Virus record (IMG/VR): IMGVR_UViG_3300008267_000546
Location: 1-35,728 of that record
From: a virus
DNA: 35,728 nucleotides
Reading direction: 5' to 3' (one strand)
The notes below the pieces were generated by a model. It saw only the letters and a program-made list of their open reading frames with translations, was not told the origin of the DNA and made no database searches. The translations under genes and the position numbers were made by a program. This document shows, one piece after another, positions 31,496-35,728 of this stretch. The number at the start of each line of letters is the position of its first letter. The stretch's first letter is position 1.

Positions 31496-31852
31496 TTATT
31501 TATGTTGTTCTCGCTTGACCCAATGGTCAGCTTTGAACTGTTTTACGTCTGTAACTGCACTAGTAAGCACGCCTGCATAGTTAATTGCAGTCTGCTCATC
31601 CAGCACAATTGTTGTCTGCATCTCAGCATAACCCTTTGTAAGAATTTGCCAAATTTGCTGCCAACGATTCATTTTCCACCATTTAGTATGATTCTTTGCA
31701 TATATGTGAACCTGCACATCGCAGTCGTCTGCTTCCACGTTCAGTTCATGTGAACAGTCATCATTGCCACAGCTACAGTGAATATGATACCATTTGCTAT
31801 CACCCCATTCGCTGGTTTTTAAAATACCTTGTGCCGGTGTTTCAGGCTTCAT
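31496..31852 (-). CDS. Conserved phage hypothetical protein, 118 aa
   Basis: Not recognised by function. Has HIHCSCGNDDCSHELNVEAD with three cysteines and two histidines, a possible metal site, followed by Trp-rich text (KWWKMNRWQQIWQILTKGY) and a helical C-terminus. Resembles small conserved proteins of T4-like cyanophages. Its start overlaps the UvdE end by 11 bases. Confidence 0.62.
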   Translation of the reverse strand: MKPETPAQGILKTSEWGDSKWYHIHCSCGNDDCSHELNVEADDCDVQVHIYAKNHTKWWKMNRWQQIWQILTKGYAEMQTTIVLDEQTAINYAGVLTSAVTDVKQFKADHWVKREQHK

Positions 31853-32876
31853 TGATCAACTCCTTGGTATATTGTTTGTAAAGTTGCTGACTTGCAAGAT
31901 TCTTCATCTTTGCTTCTACCATAATATCAAAGTCTTGCCAAAACGTCAAGACCCAATCATTAGATGCTGTATTCCAGCAATAGTCACTGTGCGCTCTCAG
32001 TTTCGCTTTTTTGTAACCTTCTTGGAGGAGCGTTTTGTAATCTGGCCGTGTATTTGTTTCAGTTGTGGGAATAACGTCTTCACGGCTAATGCTATAATGA
32101 AGAACGGGCCTAACACCGCGCCAGCTATCAATAATTTTTCTAATACGTCCATCGTTTGCCTCAATATATTCGCCGGTCTTGACCCAGTGGTGATGTACGT
32201 CTAGCACCAAAGCGAGATCGTTTGCAAGCTCAAGACTTGCTTCGAGTCCCCAGCTGTTTTCGTCGTTTTCGATAGTAATAGTGTTTCTTGCTTCTGGCGA
32301 GAGGCGTTTAAGCACGTCTTTGATACCGGCTGGACCTTTGCGTCCTGAGATGTGGACATTGCACTTGAAATCTTGAAACCGGCGGCCGTAGCCCATCCAC
32401 CTGATGATATCTGCATGATATTCAAACTCCTCGATACTACGTTCTACAATTTCTGGATCTTCGCTGGCAAGCACTGTAAATTGTCCAGGGTGCATACTTA
32501 CACGAACATCCAATGCTCTTGCAGTTTCTCCAACTGCACCGTAGTGTTTTTCGCAGTATGCAACCACATCTGGTTTTTTCCAAAAGTAACGCCAGCTGGA
32601 TTCGGTTGCACAAGGAAGCTGGTTGCTGCCAAGACGTACCATTCTAAGTTCAGGAGGCAGACTGCCTACGTATTCTATCAGTCGCTTTGCGGCAGCGGCA
32701 TTATGTTCCATGATGTCCCAAAGACGTTGCTCTGCTACATCACGTGTCTGTCTGTTCAGCCATGCAACTGTAGTGCATTTTTCAGTAAGCGGCCGTTGCA
32801 ACTCTTCTAGAATCTTTGCTGGTTGATTCTGATTGTGGTGAAGATATTTACAAGCAAATCCTATGCGTTTGTGCAT
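31842..32876 (-). CDS. uvsE: UV damage endonuclease (UvdE/UvsE)
   Basis: A 344-residue TIM-barrel repair nuclease that nicks DNA 5' of UV photoproducts. It starts HKRIGFACKYLHHN, the family N-terminus, and contains VRLGSNQLPC, VSMHPGQFTVLAS, NTITIENDENSWG and LVLDVHHHWV, which hold the metal-binding His/Glu/Asp residues, plus HSDYCWN near the end. T4 uses the unrelated DenV for this; a UvdE gives a surface-ocean phage light-independent repair. The frame is open to 32930, but AGAGGA six bases before the ATG at 32876 and family length support that start. Confidence 0.93.
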   Translation of the reverse strand: MHKRIGFACKYLHHNQNQPAKILEELQRPLTEKCTTVAWLNRQTRDVAEQRLWDIMEHNAAAAKRLIEYVGSLPPELRMVRLGSNQLPCATESSWRYFWKKPDVVAYCEKHYGAVGETARALDVRVSMHPGQFTVLASEDPEIVERSIEEFEYHADIIRWMGYGRRFQDFKCNVHISGRKGPAGIKDVLKRLSPEARNTITIENDENSWGLEASLELANDLALVLDVHHHWVKTGEYIEANDGRIRKIIDSWRGVRPVLHYSISREDVIPTTETNTRPDYKTLLQEGYKKAKLRAHSDYCWNTASNDWVLTFWQDFDIMVEAKMKNLASQQLYKQYTKELINEA

Positions 32877-33103
32877 TCTAGTTCCTCTCGCCAAACGATA
32901 ATGTTGGCAGTATACTCTGTTACATTCCAATTGTTAGGATCGCCAAATTTTGAACGAGTTCTAAACAACACTTCATCCTTGGTCTCACCGTACTCGTAAC
33001 CGAGGAAAGTGAGGCCAGCATATATCATATACGTTCTTATCATACGTTTACTATATGCGACTTCTTTACAGTTGTCAATACCAATTTGCACGTGGCCATT
33101 CAT
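32861..33103 (-). CDS. Hypothetical protein, 80 aa
   Basis: Not recognised. Mixed alpha/beta, with YMIYAGLTFLGYEYGETKDE in the middle and WNVTEYTANIIVWREELECT near the end. No motif. It overlaps the glycosyltransferase end by 29 bases and the UvdE start by 16; the alternative Met21 or Met26 starts would remove the first overlap. Confidence 0.5.
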   Translation of the reverse strand: MNGHVQIGIDNCKEVAYSKRMIRTYMIYAGLTFLGYEYGETKDEVLFRTRSKFGDPNNWNVTEYTANIIVWREELECTNA

Positions 33104-33899
33104 CTATACATTCGTCCATGTTAGGAGTTCCATGAAATACTGCAATACTTGTGTCTGGTAAAATTGTAGGGACACCTGGCTTTTTAAAATTACGTTTTCC
33201 ATTTACAACAGTTAATTCCGATCTGCCTCGCATTTCCCATTTATAACTCTGTACCCACTCATCTGGCCAAAATATATGATTTCGTATATTTGCAAACATA
33301 AAGTCTTGGTCTCCAGGATACTTGCGTTGTATAGCAATTGCGTCTTTTTCAAACAATTCGTAAACGTTGTTGTATTCACCGATTTTTATTCTAAACACAC
33401 TGCTGTTCATACGATCCCAATTTTTTCGTACTTGCCTGTTAAAGTCACGTATAATAACAAATGGAGAATCTTGTTTGTAAAGAAAGTATCTGTCAATGTT
33501 TCTAAAAATAACAAGGTCTAGATCAAAGAACAGTGCAGTTCCTGTTATAGGTAACTTATTGCTTAAAAACCAAACCTTATACCACCAACCTTGCAAGTTT
33601 ATACTCGGTAGGGGTTCTGTGCGTATGTGTTTATCTATACCTTGGGTGTCGTCTGTAAAACAGATGAATTCGTAATCTAGTGTACAATTGCGCTTAACCA
33701 TATTGTACAATTTGTTAACATACTCGGGTCCGTACTTTGTACCCCATTTTAAACAAATTACATAATTCTTTTTTGTAGATTGTTTGTATGCTTCGAGGTA
33801 TCCTCTCACATAGTCAGTTCGCTCAACAGTGGAAAGGCCCTGTTTTTCTAGGGCCTTTCTACGTTTGCGTTGTTCTTTACTTTCGTCCCACGTTTTCAT
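33075..33899 (-). CDS. Glycosyltransferase, GT-A fold with DxD motif
   Basis: A 274-residue protein. After a basic 35-residue leader (SKEQRKRRKALEKQG), the fold begins NYVICLKWGTKYGPEYVNKL with YEFICFTDD, as in GT8-like nucleotide-sugar transferases. The DxD motif is FFDLDLV (Asp126, Asp128), binding metal and sugar nucleotide. Later blocks: GDQDFMFAN and IAVFHGTPNMDE, where the His is often a metal ligand. It could modify phage DNA, virion proteins or host surface glycans; the target is unknown. Overlaps the QueD-like gene by four bases. Confidence 0.82.
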   Translation of the reverse strand: MKTWDESKEQRKRRKALEKQGLSTVERTDYVRGYLEAYKQSTKKNYVICLKWGTKYGPEYVNKLYNMVKRNCTLDYEFICFTDDTQGIDKHIRTEPLPSINLQGWWYKVWFLSNKLPITGTALFFDLDLVIFRNIDRYFLYKQDSPFVIIRDFNRQVRKNWDRMNSSVFRIKIGEYNNVYELFEKDAIAIQRKYPGDQDFMFANIRNHIFWPDEWVQSYKWEMRGRSELTVVNGKRNFKKPGVPTILPDTSIAVFHGTPNMDECIDEWPRANWY

Positions 33900-34402
33900 T
33901 CAAGAAGATTTTCATTCCATTCTCTGTGGCCTTCACGGAATGCCATGTTTGCTTGTGTTTCTCTAACTTCTACTCTGTAGCACCACAGACGCTCTGCTTC
34001 ACTAGGACCCCACATGTCTGGAATATAAACACCGTTGACATACTTGTACAGCATGTCTGCCAGGCTTTCGCAGCCGAGTTTAGGCAACACTGTCAGCTTT
34101 GCCATCTTGCGGCGTTCTAGCTCACGATAGATATCCATGTTAGGATCATCTTCTCCAACTAGTAGTGTATGATCAAACTGATCTTCGAGCACTCGTTTAA
34201 GTTCTTTAAGCCCGCCGTAGTCAGCAGCCCAATTTCTTACATCTAGATCATTTGTTCCAAAGTAGAACTTCATGCTAAATGCATAACCATGAATTGTATT
34301 ACAATGACTATCTGCACGCCACTGGCGATATGCACAAGGAAATGCATCTACATATTCTTTTGTGCTTGTGTATTTGTATGTTACTGGATTATAATTACCC
34401 AT
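33896..34402 (-). CDS. QueD/6-pyruvoyl-tetrahydropterin-synthase-like protein with altered zinc site
   Basis: A 168-residue T-fold-type protein. The family core is visible: HCNTIHGYAFSMKFYF (33-48), RNWAADYGGLKELKR and DQFDHTLLVGEDDP. In QueD/PTPS the zinc ligands are the His of a FxAAH segment and both His of HGH. Here the first is Tyr25 (FPCAY) and the HGH is HGY (38-40), so two of three ligands look replaced, while the catalytic-type Cys34 remains. Activity in 7-deazaguanine/queuosine synthesis is therefore uncertain, or a different chemistry is used. It follows a 107-base leader with a possible RNA fold, and overlaps the glycosyltransferase. Confidence 0.75.
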   Translation of the reverse strand: MGNYNPVTYKYTSTKEYVDAFPCAYRQWRADSHCNTIHGYAFSMKFYFGTNDLDVRNWAADYGGLKELKRVLEDQFDHTLLVGEDDPNMDIYRELERRKMAKLTVLPKLGCESLADMLYKYVNGVYIPDMWGPSEAERLWCYRVEVRETQANMAFREGHREWNENLLE

Positions 34403-34488
34403 ATTTTACCTCGTTGGTTGAGGGGGCGGAATGTTTTAAGTGGGTCGATCCCTGTATAGTCCACTTGCTGTTAGCAATAATACTTATC
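34403..34488 (-). promoter_or_regulatory. Leader of the QueD-like gene: promoter element and ribosome-site hairpin
   Basis: The gap 34403-34509 holds no gene. Minus strand GATAAGTA (34488-34481) is promoter-like. Downstream, AAGTGG (34466-34461) can pair with CCACTT (34443-34438), and CCTC (34423-34420) with GAGG (34412-34409), the ribosome binding site, over a 7-base loop. A C-rich run (CCGCCCCCTC) is unusual for this AT-rich genome. Suggests a structured 5' UTR controlling the QueD-like gene; I do not recognise a known riboswitch class. Confidence 0.4.
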
Positions 34489-34509
34489 ATTTTTAAAATA
34501 ATAACTGAT

Positions 34510-34827
34510 TTATCCGATTGTGTCAAAGTCAATTTTAACCGCTTTAACACGATCATACCGGAAGCTACGCCATGCCGGAGGATCAATGTCAACTGCCCAT
34601 ACAACAAAAACTTTATCTTCTAAGTTGCGTATTTTGGCTTGACTTAGAATATCTTCTCGTTGTGCAGGCGGCAACATTCTTGGCATGAGCGTACATTTCA
34701 TTGTACGCTCATCGCCATTTAGTTTATCAAATGTAACGTCGACTATTTCATCACTGAGCAAGTCTAACAATCCTTGTCTTGTAGGAATGTTTTTCATTTC
34801 TGCAATAGCATCACTAACTTTATTCAT
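34510..34827 (-). CDS. WYL_2 (DUF2693-like) small SH3-barrel protein
   Basis: A 105-residue protein. The C-terminal half has LNGDERTMKCTLMPRMLP, followed by VFVVWAVDIDPPAWRSFRYD and RVKAVKIDF, which match the Sm-like/SH3 beta-barrel family found in many marine phages (WYL_2). Such proteins are thought to bind nucleic acids or ligands; no role is established. AAGGA before the ATG at 34827 sets the start; the longer open frame to 34917 overlaps the 41-aa gene and is unlikely. Confidence 0.7.
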   Translation of the reverse strand: MNKVSDAIAEMKNIPTRQGLLDLLSDEIVDVTFDKLNGDERTMKCTLMPRMLPPAQREDILSQAKIRNLEDKVFVVWAVDIDPPAWRSFRYDRVKAVKIDFDTIG

Positions 34828-34945
34828 TGGTATCCTTACACGTACAATTGCGTCCTTGGTTGCAGTCGTTGTTACACCGAGCAGCAGGTGTTCTGCTTTG
34901 TACTGCCATCCAAACAAGTACTACAGCTAAGATCAACGCTATCAT
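34820..34945 (-). CDS. 41-aa Cys-rich membrane-anchored peptide
   Basis: A tiny gene read directly from the gap between clpP and the WYL_2 gene. Sequence starts [20 protein letters not shown] (a hydrophobic anchor or signal) and continues with a tail [16 protein letters not shown] carrying four cysteines (C-x3-C-x5-C-x-C). Its ATG overlaps the clpP TGA (ATGA), and its end overlaps the WYL_2 start by eight bases, so it is well placed in the operon. I recall a similar DCNQGRxCTC tail in marine phages. Function unknown; cysteines could bind metal or form disulfides in the periplasm. Confidence 0.65.
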   Translation of the reverse strand: MIALILAVVLVWMAVQSRTPAARCNNDCNQGRNCTCKDTNE

Positions 34946-35559
34946 CGTTTGTCGATCACTTTGTCAGCTAATCCGTACTCAACTGCTTCTTCTGCACTCA
35001 AGAACGTATCAAACTTCATGGTGTCAAACAGTTCGTCGTAGTTCTTGCCCACGCTGTTATGTTTAACATAAAGTTCTGTGAGACGACGGTTAAGACGTTT
35101 TGATTCTTCCATACTGCGAATAGCATCTTCAAACTGTAGTTCTTGCACGTGAACGCTGCCGCTTGTACCACGTGTGCCGGAACTTACACGATGAATCATT
35201 GTACGGCTTTCGGGCAACACATAACGTTTACCCGGTGCACCTGCTTGTGCAAGAAAACTGCCCATGCTTGCTGCTTGACCCATTACAATAGTTTTAATGT
35301 CAGGCTTGATAAACTGCATGGTATCATAGATAGCCAAACCAGCAGTTACGCTGCCGCCTGGACTGTTGATATAAAGACTGATGTCTTTTTCGGGGTTTTC
35401 TGCTTCAAGGAATAGAAGTTGTGCCACAATCAAGTTAGCCATATTATCTTCTACAACACTGTTTAGCATAACAATACGGTCTTTGAGCAAACGACTGTAA
35501 ATGTCGTAGCTACGCTCTCCACGGCTTTCTTGTTCTACTACGATTGGTACTAGTGGCAT
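34942..35559 (-). CDS. clpP: ClpP serine protease subunit
   Basis: A 205-residue ClpP of normal bacterial length. N-terminus [20 protein letters not shown] matches cellular ClpP, including the axial-loop and hydrophobic segments. Catalytic triad intact: Ser98 in GQAASMG, His123 in RTMIHR and Asp184 in KFDTFLS. The NSPGGSV oxyanion block (65-71) is present. The handle segment ([15 protein letters not shown]) differs from the usual HQP-GG text, the main divergence. It should form the tetradecameric chamber and partner the phage ClpA (3896-6142), and possibly host ClpA/ClpX. AAAAGGA precedes the ATG. Prohead proteases of some phages share the fold, but this is a housekeeping-type ClpP by N-terminus and triad. 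Confidence 0.95.
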   Translation of the reverse strand: MPLVPIVVEQESRGERSYDIYSRLLKDRIVMLNSVVEDNMANLIVAQLLFLEAENPEKDISLYINSPGGSVTAGLAIYDTMQFIKPDIKTIVMGQAASMGSFLAQAGAPGKRYVLPESRTMIHRVSSGTRGTSGSVHVQELQFEDAIRSMEESKRLNRRLTELYVKHNSVGKNYDELFDTMKFDTFLSAEEAVEYGLADKVIDKR

Positions 35560-35572
35560 TATATTTTCCTTT

Positions 35573-35728
35573 TTAATTTTGTGTCTTGAGTAGAATTGTA
35601 TCTATGTTGATTCTACCGCTTAGTTTAATATCAGTTGTTTTAATTTCTTCTAGAAATTTACGCAGCTTGATTTTTCCTGCTGCTTTAAATTCTTTTAGAG
35701 TTTCTTCTGGTTTACGCAGTGTTTTTTG
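35573..35728 (-). CDS. C-terminal end of an unidentified protein
   Basis: The last 51 codons of a gene entering from the right edge; the frame stays open to the edge. It encodes a lysine-rich C-terminus with [20 protein letters not shown] and a final [15 protein letters not shown]. Not recognised. The gap of 13 bases to clpP suggests one transcript. Too short for a functional call. Confidence 0.6.
   Translation of the reverse strand, partial: QKTLRKPEETLKEFKAAGKIKLRKFLEEIKTTDIKLSGRINIDTILLKTQN

Noticed and set aside
31496-31504. CATAAATA before the 96-aa gene as a certain late promoter
   Set aside because: The octamer is spelled by the His-Lys-stop codons of the preceding gene, so it may be chance; kept only as a weak third case in the leaderless finding.
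34441-34463. Plus-strand GGGTCGATCCC followed by seven bases, T and CCA, resembling a tRNA T-arm and 3' end
   Set aside because: The loop is shorter than a proper T-loop and no matching 5' acceptor strand, D-arm or anticodon arm lies upstream; the bases are better explained as part of the minus-strand leader fold.
34510-34917. Longer version of the WYL_2 protein starting near 34917
   Set aside because: It would begin at TTG without a ribosome site and run through the 41-aa Cys-rich gene; AAGGA precedes the ATG at 34827.
34942-35559. ClpP-like gene as a capsid prohead protease
   Set aside because: The N-terminus, length and triad match cellular ClpP, there are no capsid genes next to it, and a ClpA with a docking loop is encoded in the same window.
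1-35728. CRISPR array, insertion sequence, integrase, tRNA or rRNA genes
   Set aside because: None seen: there are no spaced direct repeats, transposase or integrase motifs, and no complete cloverleaf-like sequence was noticed by eye.

Overview
The window is a stretch of a T4-like (Caudoviricetes, myovirus-type) marine phage genome. The evidence is a T4-type clamp-loader subunit (gp44-like), a gp31/GroES-like co-chaperonin, a PhoH ATPase, ThyA plus DHFR, a UvdE-type repair nuclease, very large tail-fibre-like proteins, and dense packing with TAATG/ATGA start-stop overlaps. Many unnamed small genes resemble conserved hypotheticals of cyanophages and other marine T4-like phages (from memory; no search was run). 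There are no photosynthesis genes. The ferredoxin is of the proteobacterial FdxA type and ClpA/ClpP look proteobacterial, so a heterotrophic proteobacterial host is more likely than a cyanobacterium; this is inference. Nearly everything is on the minus strand; only phoH and one zinc-ribbon gene are on plus.

Layout, right to left along minus-strand transcription: (1) 35728-31087: end of an unknown gene, ClpP, a 41-aa Cys-rich membrane peptide, a WYL_2 protein, a QueD/PTPS-like enzyme behind a possibly structured leader, a glycosyltransferase, UvdE and small conserved genes. (2) 30745-30383: an IscA/ErpA-like Fe-S carrier. (3) 30368-19906: structural block with a 1912-aa tail-fibre-like protein, three further proteins sharing its N-terminal motif, and a 1044-aa protein with putative-Ig repeats. 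(4) 19906-17926: small genes, including a DnaE palm fragment, the GroES-like protein and an NTP pyrophosphohydrolase. (5) 17858-12195: a tight 13-gene run behind a near-consensus sigma70 promoter, carrying a DEDDh exonuclease, MazG, gp44, FdxA, DHFR and ThyA; it ends tail-to-tail with phoH. (6) 11317-7457: two unknown genes, a Cys-rich mini-protein, and a lysis cassette (GH19 endolysin, holin-like protein, overlapping i-/o-spanins, two small membrane proteins, one with an EF-hand). (7) 7413-3896: DnaJ, peptide deformylase and a full-length ClpA. (8) 3909-1: small structural or unknown genes, a GIY-YIG homing endonuclease, a DUF6267-like protein and the start of an HxGH nucleotidyltransferase.

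The main theme is protein quality control and Fe-S metabolism. The phage appears to encode a complete Clp protease (ClpA with an IGF ClpP-docking loop, ClpP with an intact Ser-His-Asp triad), a DnaJ co-chaperone, a GroES-like co-chaperonin and a peptide deformylase, plus FdxA and an A-type Fe-S carrier. The second theme is regulation: late-promoter-like octamers GATAA(A/G)TA lie before several genes. Two sit exactly 5 nt before an ATG that lacks a Shine-Dalgarno, and at dnaJ a perfect 14-bp hairpin encloses that octamer and buries the start codon. A 13-bp inverted repeat brackets the -10 of the early promoter and contains the downstream ribosome binding site. Both resemble the T4 arrangement in which promoter choice decides whether a message can be translated.
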